Shown: positions 52,034 through 61,103 of the stretch, piece after piece
Layout of the letters: each line of letters begins with the position of its first letter
Numbering within the stretch: position 1 is the first letter of the stretch
The notes under the pieces: model-generated
Seen by the model: only the letters and a program-made list of their open reading frames with translations
The model's database searches: none
Told to the model about the DNA's origin: nothing
Assembly (NCBI GenBank): GCA_965233665.1
Contig: CBDDTG010000037.1
Location: 1-64,000, forward strand
DNA length: 64,000 nucleotides
Reading direction: 5' to 3'
DNA from: Bacterioplanes sp965233665
GTDB taxonomy: Bacteria; Pseudomonadota; Gammaproteobacteria; Pseudomonadales; Oceanobacteraceae
Position numbers and translations under genes: made by a program

Positions 52034-53374
52034 ATGGGTTCAGCCAATACCGCATATCACTCCATCACTGAACTGGTCGGCGATCTGGTGCGCCTAACGG
52101 TGCCGGTACCGCCCGTGGGGCAGCCGCCGCTGGTGAGACTGAATGATTTAGCCGTGGTACGACAGGGAGACATTGTGCGTTTGGCACAGGTCATTGATGT
52201 GCGTGATCAGCAAGTGTCGATGCAAGTTTTTGATGGCACCAAGGGTTTAGCAACGGATGCCGAGGTTGCCTTTCTGGGTCACCCGATGCAAGTGACGTTT
52301 TCCGACCATGTGCTGGGGCGTATTTTTAACGGTAAAGGTGAGCCGGCTGACAATGGCCCTTCGCTGCAGTTTGATAGCAAGGTCGATATTGGCGGGCCGA
52401 CGGTCAACCCGATGCGCCGGGTGCTGGCATCGCGCATGATTCGCACCAATGTGCCCATGATCGATGTCTTTAATTGCCTGGTAGAAAGCCAGAAAATTCC
52501 GATTTTTTCAGTGTCTGGCGAGCCTTATAACGCTTTTTTAGCGCGCATTGGCAACCAGGCCGATGCCGACATTATTGTGTTTGGCGGCATGGGCTTGGGT
52601 TTTGATGATTTTTATTCGTTCCGCAAAAGCTTTGAAGACTCAGGTGCCTTTGCCCGTACGGTAATGTTTGTTAATCAGGCCTCGGATTCCATCGTTGAGC
52701 GCTTGCTGGTACCCGACATGGCATTGGCGGTGGCTGAGCGCTTCGCGGTGGAAGAAGGCAAGCGCGTATTGGTGCTGTTAACCGACATGACGGCCTATGC
52801 CGATGCGCTAAAAGAAATTGGCATTGCCAATGAGCGGGTGCCGTCTAACCGTGGCTATATGGGCGATTTATATTCGCAGTTGGCGCGGCGCTACGAAAAG
52901 GCCTGCGATTATGCCAAGGGCGGTTCGGTCACGATTTTATCAGTGACTACTATGCCAGGTAATGATGTTTCTCACCCGGTACCGGATAACACCGGCTATA
53001 TCACCGAAGGTCAGTTTTATTTACACGATGGCGAGCTGGACCCGTTTGGGTCGTTGTCGCGGCTGAAACAGCAAGTGATCGGCAAGCAAACTCGTGAGGA
53101 TCACGGCCAGGTAATGAATACCATGATTCGCTTGTATTCCGGCGCTCGCGATGCTCAGCAAAAACAAGCCATGGCCTTTGAACTCAGTGACTACGATCAG
53201 CAGCTGTTGCGCTTTGGTGAGCAGTTTCGACAGCACTTTATGTCGCTGGAGTCGGATATGACGCTGGAGCAAGCGTTAGATTTGGGCTGGCAAATCATGG
53301 CGCAGTGTTTTCGGCCAGAACAGCTGCTGATGAAGCAGTCACTTATTCAGAAATACTACCCACAAGCGAGCTAA
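52034..53374 (+). CDS. atpB: V-type ATP synthase subunit B
   Basis: Subunit B is the non-catalytic partner of A in the V1/A1 head. The 446-residue protein has RTNVPMIDVFNCLVESQKIPIF followed by SVSGEPYNAF in place of a P-loop, as expected of B. It continues with VMFVNQASDSIVERLLVPDMAL, VLLTDMTAYADAL, ANERVPSNRGYMGDLYSQLARRYE and DNTGYITEGQFYL. It is the first gene of seven V-ATPase genes and is followed after two bases by subunit D. In Chlamydia and spirochaetes the set starts with E; here it starts with B. Confidence 0.95.
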   Translation: MGSANTAYHSITELVGDLVRLTVPVPPVGQPPLVRLNDLAVVRQGDIVRLAQVIDVRDQQVSMQVFDGTKGLATDAEVAFLGHPMQVTFSDHVLGRIFNGKGEPADNGPSLQFDSKVDIGGPTVNPMRRVLASRMIRTNVPMIDVFNCLVESQKIPIFSVSGEPYNAFLARIGNQADADIIVFGGMGLGFDDFYSFRKSFEDSGAFARTVMFVNQASDSIVERLLVPDMALAVAERFAVEEGKRVLVLLTDMTAYADALKEIGIANERVPSNRGYMGDLYSQLARRYEKACDYAKGGSVTILSVTTMPGNDVSHPVPDNTGYITEGQFYLHDGELDPFGSLSRLKQQVIGKQTREDHGQVMNTMIRLYSGARDAQQKQAMAFELSDYDQQLLRFGEQFRQHFMSLESDMTLEQALDLGWQIMAQCFRPEQLLMKQSLIQKYYPQAS

Positions 53375-53376
53375 GC

Positions 53377-53979
53377 ATGGCACAGCTGCTGCTTTCTAAG
53401 GCTACCTTGCTGAAAGAGCGCCGTCAGTTGGCGGCATATCAGCGCTTTTTGCCGTCGCTGGAAATGAAGCGCCAACAACTCATGCTGGCGGTCAAAGCCA
53501 GCGAGCAGCAGCTGCAACAAATGCAGCAAGAGCTCGATCAAATCGGAGATGTGATCGCCGAAGATGTGCCCATGCTGGCCAACAAGGATATTCACCTGCA
53601 GCCGCTCTTAACGGTCAATAAAGTGCGCTATCAACGCGAAAACATTGCCGGCGTCGCCATTGAGCGCGTCGCTGAGGTGCTGTTTGAGCAAACACCGGTC
53701 TCCATGTTGTCGCGGCCACACTGGGTGGATGTGGTTCAGCAGCGGCTACAGCAGGCGATTGAGTGGCAGTTGCGTATCGAAGCTGAGCAGCAAGTCTTGG
53801 CAGCACTGCAGGCGGCGCTGATCAAGGTGACGCAGCGCATGAACCTGTTCGACAAAGTGCTGATTCCGCAGAGCCAGAAAAACATTCGCCGCATTCAAAT
53901 TTATCTGGATGACAAAGCTCGTGAAGCTGTAGTGACCTCCAAAATTGCCAAAAACAAACGCAAGGAGGCGGCCTTATGA
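53377..53979 (+). CDS. atpD: V-type ATP synthase subunit D
   Basis: Subunit D is the central rotor shaft. The 200-residue protein is largely helical and coiled: residues 5-65 (LLLSKATLLKERRQLAAYQRF) and the last 60 (KVTQRMNLFDKVLIPQSQKNIRRIQIYLDD) pair as the long antiparallel hairpin. The closing LIPQSQKNIRRIQIYLDD is characteristic. The ATG lies two bases after the subunit B stop, and its TGA overlaps the subunit I start (ATGA). Confidence 0.92.
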   Translation: MAQLLLSKATLLKERRQLAAYQRFLPSLEMKRQQLMLAVKASEQQLQQMQQELDQIGDVIAEDVPMLANKDIHLQPLLTVNKVRYQRENIAGVAIERVAEVLFEQTPVSMLSRPHWVDVVQQRLQQAIEWQLRIEAEQQVLAALQAALIKVTQRMNLFDKVLIPQSQKNIRRIQIYLDDKAREAVVTSKIAKNKRKEAAL

Positions 53980-55793
53980 GCATTGCACGCTTCCGTAAAA
54001 TCTTATTGGCCGGGCCGCTGTCCGAGCGTCAGCGACTGCTGCGCAGCTGGCAGGCGTTTGGCCGTTTACACATCATCAGCCGCGATGGTAGCCAGGGCTT
54101 TGAGCGCCAGTTATCCCCTCGCGATAAACGTGCTTACGAAGCCATGAAGCATTTGCAGCTCAGCGCCAATGCTCGCAGGCCATTGCAGCACTGGCCCAAA
54201 ACCTTGCTGCAACAACACAATGTGGTCGAAGCTGCCAATCAGCTGGTGGACGACGTCCTCGACAATGCCAATCACATTCGCCAAGTAGACGACGAAGCCG
54301 ACAGTCTGCGAGAGCGCATCAATGCTTTGCGCCCGTGGGGCGATTTTCGCCTGCCGCCAGACAGCAGTGTGGATAAATTTCGGCTGTGGTTTTATCGCTT
54401 GCCGGTCAACCAGCGTGGCGCCCTTAACGAGTTAGAACTGCCCTGGCAAATCGCGGGCCGCAGCAGTCGTTTTTATTATTTGATTGTGGTCAGCGCCACC
54501 GAGCCGCCTGTGGATTTACTGCCGGTGCCACGCGAGCACTTGGGCTCACGCTCCTTGCAACAGTTAGAACTGGAGCTGGAAGCCAGCGAAAGCCGCCTAG
54601 AAGATTTGCAGCTGGAGCGTGAGCGCTTAACGCGCTTTCGTGAGCTGCTTCGGCGCCACCTGGTGGCGGCGGATAACGAAGCCGTGTATCGCTATGTGAT
54701 GGCGCAAACCGAGCAGCATCAGCAACTGTTTTCCCTCAGTGCCTGGGTGCCGGAAGAGGCATTGGCCGAGCTAGACACCATGGCCACCGAGCTGGGCTTT
54801 GCCTGGAGCGCCGCCGACCCGCTACCAGAAGAGCAGCCGCCGACCTTGCTGCAGCCTGCCAAAGCACTGCGTCCAGGTGCCATGCTGGCCAGTGTTTATC
54901 AGTTACCTGCCTATCGCAGCTGGGATCCGTCCGGGCATTTGTATCTGTCGTTTGTGCTGTTTTTTGCCATGATTTTATCCGACGCTGGCTACAGCCTGGT
55001 GCTGTTACTGGCATTAGGAGCGTTTTGGCGCTCGCTGGGGCGCAATGACTCAGGGCGAACCTTGCGGCAGCTGATGGCATCGCTGCTCGGCGGCGCTTTG
55101 TGCTGGGGCGTCGCTGCCGGCAGCTATCTGGGCTATGACATTGCCCAAGTGGCGCCAGACTACTGGCTGGCGGGCTTAAAGGTGATCGACCTTAGCAACT
55201 ACGACGCCATGATGAAGATTTCGGTGATGGCCGGCGTTGGCCATGTCATCGTCGCCAACCTAAGCCTGGCTTGGGCGCGGCGGCGGCAGTGGTCGCAAGT
55301 GATTACCCGCTTAGCCTGGGTCGTTATGACGGCGGCCGGCTTGGGCGCGTGGCTACTGCCAGCGCAGCAAGCGCCAATGTTGATGCCGGCTGGCATCGCT
55401 GCAGCCGCTATTTTGCTGTTTGCTGCCTGGCCTGAGCAAAGGGGGGTAAAACAGCGCGCCATCTCATTGGGCAAGGGCGCGTTGGCGTTGGCCAATGTCA
55501 CCAAATTGTTTGGCGATGTATTGAGCTATATGCGCCTGTTTGCTCTGGGGTTGGCCAGTGCCTCGCTGGGTTTGACCTTTAATGATTTGGCCGCCGGTGC
55601 GGCAGCCTCCAGCCCGGGCGTCGGCATTGTCAGTGCGGCGCTGATCTTTTTGTTGGGGCACAGCATTAACTTGGCGTTGGCCATTATGAGCGGCGTGGTG
55701 CATGGCCTGCGGCTTAACTTTATTGAATTTTATAACTGGGGCGAGCCGGGCGAAGGCTACGCCTATCAGCCCTTCCGGTTGCGGGAAAATTAA
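53976..55793 (+). CDS. atpI: V-type ATP synthase subunit I (a subunit)
   Basis: Subunit I is the membrane stator that forms the ion half-channels against the K ring. The 605-residue protein has a soluble, coiled N-terminal half (to about 320) and seven or more membrane segments in the C-terminal half. The family sequences are GHLYLSFVLFFAMILSDAGY, KLFGDVLSYMRLFALGLAS and SINLALAIMSGVVHGLRLNF IEFYNW. This matches the usual bacterial I subunit length. It overlaps subunit D by four bases; subunit K follows after 11 bases with AAGGAG. Confidence 0.93.
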   Translation: MSIARFRKILLAGPLSERQRLLRSWQAFGRLHIISRDGSQGFERQLSPRDKRAYEAMKHLQLSANARRPLQHWPKTLLQQHNVVEAANQLVDDVLDNANHIRQVDDEADSLRERINALRPWGDFRLPPDSSVDKFRLWFYRLPVNQRGALNELELPWQIAGRSSRFYYLIVVSATEPPVDLLPVPREHLGSRSLQQLELELEASESRLEDLQLERERLTRFRELLRRHLVAADNEAVYRYVMAQTEQHQQLFSLSAWVPEEALAELDTMATELGFAWSAADPLPEEQPPTLLQPAKALRPGAMLASVYQLPAYRSWDPSGHLYLSFVLFFAMILSDAGYSLVLLLALGAFWRSLGRNDSGRTLRQLMASLLGGALCWGVAAGSYLGYDIAQVAPDYWLAGLKVIDLSNYDAMMKISVMAGVGHVIVANLSLAWARRRQWSQVITRLAWVVMTAAGLGAWLLPAQQAPMLMPAGIAAAAILLFAAWPEQRGVKQRAISLGKGALALANVTKLFGDVLSYMRLFALGLASASLGLTFNDLAAGAAASSPGVGIVSAALIFLLGHSINLALAIMSGVVHGLRLNFIEFYNWGEPGEGYAYQPFRLREN

Positions 55794-55804
55794 GGAGCAA
55801 GCAG

Positions 55805-56257
55805 ATGAATGAATGGGTATTAGCGCTCGGTTGGTTGGGCATTTTTGCTCCGGTGGCGCTGGGGTCAATTGGCAGTGTGATTGGTTGCGCGCTGGCCGGG
55901 CAAGCGGCGATTGGCGCGATGATGCAGACCGATTCCGGTTACGGCCGCTTTATTGGTCTGTCGGTGCTGCCATCTTCGTTTGTGATTTACGGCATTGTGT
56001 TGATGTTTACCTTACAGCGCCCTGTGGTGGCAGAAAACTCCGGCGGTTTGTTTGGCATCGGTGTGCTGGCAGGCATCGCTCTATTGATGACAGGGCTATG
56101 GCAAGGCCGTGCCTGCGCCTCGGCCATCAACGCATCGAAAGAAAAGCCTGAAATTTTTGCCTTAACCATCGCCCCGGCAGCCATTGTTGAAGGCTTTGGG
56201 GTGTTCGTCTTTATCTTTGCCTTGGTGCTGTCCGGTGGCCTGGGAGGTGGTGCATGA
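55805..56257 (+). CDS. atpK: V-type ATP synthase subunit K (proteolipid c ring)
   Basis: K forms the rotating ring that carries ions. The 150-residue protein is a fused pair of hairpins with four membrane segments. The single carboxylate is Glu129 (APAAIVEGFGVFVF) in the fourth helix; the second helix has LPSSFVIYG and no acidic residue. A glutamine in the third helix (LWQGRACAS, Gln100) is retained, but the position matching Gln65 of the Enterococcus Na+-ring (LPGTQGLYG) is phenylalanine. The ion is therefore uncertain. It overlaps subunit E by four bases. Confidence 0.93.
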   Translation: MNEWVLALGWLGIFAPVALGSIGSVIGCALAGQAAIGAMMQTDSGYGRFIGLSVLPSSFVIYGIVLMFTLQRPVVAENSGGLFGIGVLAGIALLMTGLWQGRACASAINASKEKPEIFALTIAPAAIVEGFGVFVFIFALVLSGGLGGGA

Positions 56258-56955
56258 GCACACACGACCCAGAAGTCATTTCATCCGGCATAGACGCTCT
56301 GGTTCAGCGTTTGCAAAGCGACGGCTTAGAAGCCGGTCAGCGTCAGGCTGACGATATTATTGCTAAAGCCGAGGCCGAGGCCGAAGCCATTCGCAACAAA
56401 GCTCAGCAACAGGCCGAGCAGTTACTTGAGCAGGCACGCCGCACCATGGCCACAGAGCGCCAGGCGGCGGAGGATGCCTTGCAAGTGGCGTTTCGCGATC
56501 TGGTGTTGGACATGAAAAACCGCCTGCTGATGCGCTTATCTGAAACCTTTGAGCATCAGGTGCGCGACACCCTGCAACAACCTGAGTTGCTGCAAAACTT
56601 GATTCGTGAAGCGGTGATTGCCATCGCCGCGCCAGCGCCCCTGAAATCTGAGCAGTCACTCACCGTGCTGGTGCCAGACGCCCTGCTCAATGTGCAGGAA
56701 ATTCGTCAGGACCCAGGCAAGGCCACCGAAGGGCCGCTGGCCGAGCTGGCATTTGCGCTGCGCGAAGAAGTGCTCAAGGACGGCATTCAGTTTCGCCCGC
56801 TAAGCAAAGGTGGACGCCAGGCAGACGGTGGCTTTCGGGTCGCCAGCGAGCAAGGCCAGGTGCAAATCGATATCTCCGACAAAGCCATTGCTGAGCTGTT
56901 GCTGTCGTATTTGCAGCCGCGCTTTCAGGCCATGTTGGACGGTGTGATTCGCTGA
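56254..56955 (+). CDS. atpE: V-type ATP synthase subunit E
   Basis: Subunit E is a peripheral stalk component. The 233-residue protein has a long Ala/Glu/Gln-rich helical N-terminal part (ADDIIAKAEAEAEAIRNKAQ), followed by the folded C-terminal region (FRDLVLDMKNRLLMRL). The start overlaps subunit K and the stop overlaps the next gene by one base. Partner subunit G/H is not seen, as in Chlamydia-type sets. Confidence 0.88.
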   Translation: MSTHDPEVISSGIDALVQRLQSDGLEAGQRQADDIIAKAEAEAEAIRNKAQQQAEQLLEQARRTMATERQAAEDALQVAFRDLVLDMKNRLLMRLSETFEHQVRDTLQQPELLQNLIREAVIAIAAPAPLKSEQSLTVLVPDALLNVQEIRQDPGKATEGPLAELAFALREEVLKDGIQFRPLSKGGRQADGGFRVASEQGQVQIDISDKAIAELLLSYLQPRFQAMLDGVIR

Positions 56956-57644
56956 TGCTGGCCACCGACCCCTACGTCGCTTTAATCAGCAGCCTGCCGC
57001 GTCACGATGTGCTGTTTGATGAGCAGCAAACGCCGTTGTCACGCATCAAGCTCAATCAGCGCCTGCTCATGCTCACGGAGCATCACCGTGAGCAGTTGCA
57101 GCGGGTCGAGCAGGTATTGCATTGGGATACCTGGCCGGCGGCCATGCCACATGATGAGGTGGTACAGCGTATTCGCCAGCACATGCAGCATATCGAAGAT
57201 GCCGATGTGCGTGAGCTGATTCATGAAAAGCTCGACATGCGTACCTTGGTAGGGGCGCTGCGCTATCGCTTGCGTGAGCCATCGCAGCCACCGCAAGGGG
57301 ATTGGGCGGTGAGCCGCTACCGTGACGTGATTGTGCGCCATTGGCACGAGGATGATTTTCACCTCAGTCAGGCGTTTCCTTGGCTGAGCGAAGCGCTGGC
57401 GCTGATGCGCCAACAACACACGCTAAAGCTGGAGCAGCTGATCATGCGCCAGGCCTGGCAAACTTTGCACCGTCATCAACCGGAGCAGGAGTTTGGCTTT
57501 ATGGCGGTGGTGCTGTACGTCATGAAATGGCACTTGGTCGAGCGCTGGAATCGCCGCGATGGTGACCTTGCTCGGCAACGTTTTAATCAGTTAATCCGCT
57601 CCACCCTTAAGAGCGCAGGAAATACAGCCCATGAACATGAATGA
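56955..57644 (+). CDS. DUF2764-type, subunit C-like protein of the V-type ATPase
   Basis: The 229-residue helical protein begins ATDPYVALISSLPRHDVLFDEQQTPLS, as in DUF2764 proteins that stand between E and A in the V-ATPase operons of chlamydiae. It probably fills the role of subunit C (the d-type socket on the K ring), but that is inference from position. It has conserved-looking FHLSQAFPWLSEALALM and MAVVLYVMKWHLVERW. The ATG overlaps the subunit E stop and the 3' end overlaps subunit A by 14 bases. Confidence 0.8.
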   Translation: MLATDPYVALISSLPRHDVLFDEQQTPLSRIKLNQRLLMLTEHHREQLQRVEQVLHWDTWPAAMPHDEVVQRIRQHMQHIEDADVRELIHEKLDMRTLVGALRYRLREPSQPPQGDWAVSRYRDVIVRHWHEDDFHLSQAFPWLSEALALMRQQHTLKLEQLIMRQAWQTLHRHQPEQEFGFMAVVLYVMKWHLVERWNRRDGDLARQRFNQLIRSTLKSAGNTAHEHE

Positions 57645-59472
57645 CAACGCCAGTGCCCGCGTAGTGGCGGTGCAAGATGACCTAGTCACTATCGAAGCCA
57701 TTGCCGTCGATGAGCAGTATCGGCCCTTGATGAAAAACGAAGTGGTCTACATTTTGCCAACCCGCCTGGCCGGCGATCGTCAGGAGTGGTTAAAAGCGGA
57801 AGTGCTGCGGGTGAAGGGGCGCCGCGCTGATGCTCAGGTGTACGAAAGCACCGGCGGTGTGGGCGTCGGCGACCCTGTGGTGCAAAGCGCAGATATGCTA
57901 TCGGCCGATTTAGGCCCAGGCTTACTCGGTATGGTGTACGACGGCTTGCAAAACCCGCTGGAGCTATTGGCCGTGCAGCACGGTACCTTTTTACCGCGTG
58001 GCGTCGATTTACCGGCCTTGGATGAAGAAAAACTGTGGCCGTTTAAACCGTGTCGCAAAGAAGGCGACCGGGTACGGGCGGGTGATGTAATCGGCAGTGT
58101 GGCCGAGGGGCGTTTTCGTCACAGCATCATGGTGCCATTTGATCTCAATGGCGATTGGACCATCGACTGGATTATGGAAGGCAGCTTTACCGTGGCCGAC
58201 AGCGTGGCCCAGGTATCTAACGGCCAGCAACAGCGGCAGATCCATATGCGCCAGCGCTGGCCGATTCGCCAACCGATTAGCCGTGCCTTGCTGGCTCAAG
58301 GCCAGGCCGAGCGGCAATACCCAAGCGTGCCGTTATCGACCACCATGCGCTTGATCGATACGTTTTTTCCCATCGCTAAAGGCGGCACTGGCTGTATTCC
58401 TGGGCCGTTTGGCGCCGGTAAAACCGTGCTCCAAGGCTTGATTGCCCGCTACTCGGATGTCGATATTGTCATTGTGGTGGCCTGTGGTGAGCGTGCTGGT
58501 GAAGTGGTCGAAACCATTCAGGAATTTCCCAATATGCCGGATCCGAAAACCGGCGGCACCTTGATGGATCGCACCATTATTTTGTGCAACACCTCGTCGA
58601 TGCCAGTAGCGGCCCGTGAGGCCTCGATTTATATGGGCATTACCCTGGCCGAGTATTACCAGAGCATGGGCTACGACGTGTTGTTGATCGCCGACTCTAC
58701 CTCGCGCTGGGCACAGGCGATGCGCGAAACTTCTGGCCGGCTGGAGGAAATCCCTGGCGAGGAGGCCTTTCCGGCTTATCTCGACTCTGCCATCAAAAAT
58801 GTTTACGAGCGCGCTGGTGTATTGCAACGCTACGACGATCAGCAAACCACCGGCACCTTTACCATGATCGGCACGGTGTCGCCGGCGGGTGGTAACTTTG
58901 AAGAGCCAGTCACGCAATCGACCTTAGGCACGGTGAAAACCTTTCTGGGGTTGTCCGCCGAACGTGCTTACAAACGCTTTTATCCGGCGGTGGACCCACT
59001 GTTGTCTTGGTCGCGTTACTTGCAGCAACTCAAGCCTTGGTTTGATGACAACCTGGATCCGCACTGGACCGAGCGAGTGGCGCAGTTACAGTCCTTGCTG
59101 GAAAAGGGCGAGGAAATTAACCGCATGATGCAGGTGACTGGCGAAGAAGGTGTGACCCGCGACGACTTTATCATCAGCCAAAAAGCGCAGCTGCTGGATA
59201 TGGTGTATTTGCAGCAGGATGCCTTTGATGACGTGGATGTCTCCGTGCCGATGGAGCGTCAACAGGCGCTGTTAGGGCTGATCGAAGCCGTAGTGGAGCA
59301 CCAGCCAGTGGCTGATAGCGATGCCGACGACAAGGCCTCGGTACGAGACTTCTACACTCGCCTCACCGGCCTGTTGAAAAACCTTAACTATGCCAGCTGG
59401 GGCAGCAGCGACTATCAATCACTGCTGTCTCAAGTGCAGCAAATGCTGCAGTCTGGGCCGGCTCACAACTGA
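57631..59472 (+). CDS. atpA: V-type ATP synthase subunit A (catalytic)
   Basis: Subunit A holds the catalytic nucleotide site. The 613-residue protein shows the P-loop GPFGAGKT at about 258-265, the catalytic-glutamate region ACGERAGEVVE, the STSRWAQAMRE segment, and LEEIPGEEAFPAYLDSAIKNVYERAG. A long non-homologous insertion region characteristic of A lies near residues 110-190. The alternative ATG 57637 is equally possible. This gene is last here, although in most operons A precedes B. Its stop overlaps the convergent astE by ten bases. Confidence 0.95.
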   Translation: MNMNDNASARVVAVQDDLVTIEAIAVDEQYRPLMKNEVVYILPTRLAGDRQEWLKAEVLRVKGRRADAQVYESTGGVGVGDPVVQSADMLSADLGPGLLGMVYDGLQNPLELLAVQHGTFLPRGVDLPALDEEKLWPFKPCRKEGDRVRAGDVIGSVAEGRFRHSIMVPFDLNGDWTIDWIMEGSFTVADSVAQVSNGQQQRQIHMRQRWPIRQPISRALLAQGQAERQYPSVPLSTTMRLIDTFFPIAKGGTGCIPGPFGAGKTVLQGLIARYSDVDIVIVVACGERAGEVVETIQEFPNMPDPKTGGTLMDRTIILCNTSSMPVAAREASIYMGITLAEYYQSMGYDVLLIADSTSRWAQAMRETSGRLEEIPGEEAFPAYLDSAIKNVYERAGVLQRYDDQQTTGTFTMIGTVSPAGGNFEEPVTQSTLGTVKTFLGLSAERAYKRFYPAVDPLLSWSRYLQQLKPWFDDNLDPHWTERVAQLQSLLEKGEEINRMMQVTGEEGVTRDDFIISQKAQLLDMVYLQQDAFDDVDVSVPMERQQALLGLIEAVVEHQPVADSDADDKASVRDFYTRLTGLLKNLNYASWGSSDYQSLLSQVQQMLQSGPAHN

Positions 59473-60473
59473 GTCGGTACCAAGGTCAGTAAGGCGCGTT
59501 GCCCCAGTGCCACCTTGGCATTGGGGAAGACAATCGCCTCGCCATCTTGTTGCGCCATATACGTGGCGCCACTTTCTTGCGCCAGCACCTCGCCTTCTTT
59601 AAAGGCAGTGAAATTGGGCACGTCATCGCCAAAGCCGAGGCTGAAATCCTCCTGCTGACGCAGAATCACCTGATTGACCCGATAAATACTGAAATCCTCT
59701 GCTCGGTACTCTGGCCAACTGGGTTGCGGCTCACTCACCAGCTGGTTGATGGCTTTGTCTGCAGCGGCAAAGCGAGTCATATCGTTTTCACCAAACGGGC
59801 GCACCTTGCCCAGCTCGACGGTAAAGGCGATGGCATCGAATTGATCGGCAGAAAAATAACTAAAGGTGGTGGTCGGCGCATTGGAGAGCAGCACCGCATG
59901 CACCTCGCAGGCGGCCAAAAAGCGCAGCCATTCGGGGCTGTAATCGCCATTGGCTCGATATGGGTAGACAGCAAACTTCTCGTGCTGCGAGGGTTTGATG
60001 GCGGTATGCAAATCGTAGTGATGGCGCTGGCCTGAACCTTTTGCGAAAAAGTCGGCGACGGCTTGCTCAAGCTGTTGGGCGCGTTGGCGCTCGGCGTTCA
60101 CTAAGCCTGGGCCGCGCGAATGCTCGCCGCTGAACAAGCGGTTCATGTTTTCTTCGACAAAGCGCTCACCGATGTTCATGGCTTCTAGGTTGCCGAAAAT
60201 AAACAACACTCGCTGGCTGACCTGTTGTTCGCCTTTGAGTAGGCGCTGCACCAGGGCATCACAAATTTCGATGGGTGCCGTTTCGTTGCCGTGCACGCCA
60301 CAGGACAACACAATGTCAGCGCTGGCCGGTTGCTCAGGCTCAAACTGAATGATGCCTGGTGCGATCACACTGACACACGTGCCATTGCTGAGATGGAAAG
60401 TGCCGGTGGTTAATTGCTCGGGATGATGGCGGCTAAGTGCTAAAAAGTCAGGGTCTATTTGCAAGTCTGTCAT
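59463..60473 (-). CDS. astE: Succinylglutamate desuccinylase
   Basis: AstE splits N-succinylglutamate to glutamate and succinate in the last step of the arginine succinyltransferase pathway. The 336-residue protein shows the zinc peptidase-like CGVHGNETAPIEICD motif near residue 55, FIFGNLEAMNIGERFVEENMNRLF and YDLHTAI near 150, giving His, Glu and His ligands. It is on the opposite strand from astCAD, separated by the Lrp-type regulator, and shares 3' sequence with the V-ATPase A gene. Confidence 0.92.
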   Translation of the reverse strand: MTDLQIDPDFLALSRHHPEQLTTGTFHLSNGTCVSVIAPGIIQFEPEQPASADIVLSCGVHGNETAPIEICDALVQRLLKGEQQVSQRVLFIFGNLEAMNIGERFVEENMNRLFSGEHSRGPGLVNAERQRAQQLEQAVADFFAKGSGQRHHYDLHTAIKPSQHEKFAVYPYRANGDYSPEWLRFLAACEVHAVLLSNAPTTTFSYFSADQFDAIAFTVELGKVRPFGENDMTRFAAADKAINQLVSEPQPSWPEYRAEDFSIYRVNQVILRQQEDFSLGFGDDVPNFTAFKEGEVLAQESGATYMAQQDGEAIVFPNAKVALGQRALLTLVPTQL

Positions 60474-60491
60474 ATCAGAGTCCAGTCTGGG

Positions 60492-60932
60492 TCAACGGCG
60501 GAAACGGGCTTCCAGCACCACAGAGGAAGTGGTGCGTTCAACGCCCGACAGTGCGCCAATGTCGTCTAATAAGTTGCTGAGTTGTTGCAGGGAGTCGGCT
60601 TCGACCATGGCAATCAGGTCGTATTCGCCACTGACCGACAATAACTGCACGATGTTAGGAATTTGCTGCAGCGCACGCTCAGTGCTGTGGGTCAGCTTTT
60701 GTACCAGCTTGATCAATACGTGGGCTTCGACCTGCTGAGCGCGAAATTGCTCACCCAGCTCGACCCGATAGCCGCTGATAACGCCGCTTTCTTCCAGTTT
60801 TTTCAGTCGGCTCTGCACCGTGGAGCGCGATAAAGACAGCTTGCGTGCCAGCTCTGAGACACTGGCACGGGCATCGTCACGCAGCAAGGCGAGCAGGCGC
60901 TGATCGGCCGGAGACAGGTTGTGTATGGTCAT
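60492..60932 (-). CDS. Lrp/AsnC-family transcriptional regulator
   Basis: The 146-residue protein has the N-terminal helix-turn-helix (ASVSELARKLSLSRSTVQSRLKKLEESGVI) and the C-terminal ligand-sensing RAM domain (VSGEYDLIAMVEADSLQQLSNLL). Members respond to amino acids. Standing between astE and divergent astC, it is a reasonable candidate to control arginine catabolism; binding is not shown. The stop lies 19 bases before astE, so the two may share a transcript. Confidence 0.88.
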   Translation of the reverse strand: MTIHNLSPADQRLLALLRDDARASVSELARKLSLSRSTVQSRLKKLEESGVISGYRVELGEQFRAQQVEAHVLIKLVQKLTHSTERALQQIPNIVQLLSVSGEYDLIAMVEADSLQQLSNLLDDIGALSGVERTTSSVVLEARFRR

Positions 60933-61034
60933 ATTGTCTTTGTGCTTCGTCAGATTGCGCGTATTTGTACACTAATCCGCCATAAATGTCGCTACAGTTT
61001 GGCGTTACAGCTGGCCAGAATAGAAGAATGTATA

Positions 61035-61065
61035 AGCCAGTGGTGTTTTCGTCTGACCACTGGCT
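61035..61065 (+). promoter_or_regulatory. Perfect hairpin in the astC leader
   Basis: AGCCAGTGGT (61035-61044) and ACCACTGGCT (61056-61065) form a perfect 10-bp stem with an 11-base loop, 38 bases before the astC start. It is followed by GATTTAG rather than a T-tract. It could be a leader RNA structure or an operator. Confidence 0.5.
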
Positions 61066-61103
61066 GATTTAGTATCAACCTTTTTGCTGAAGAGGATAGG
61101 GCT

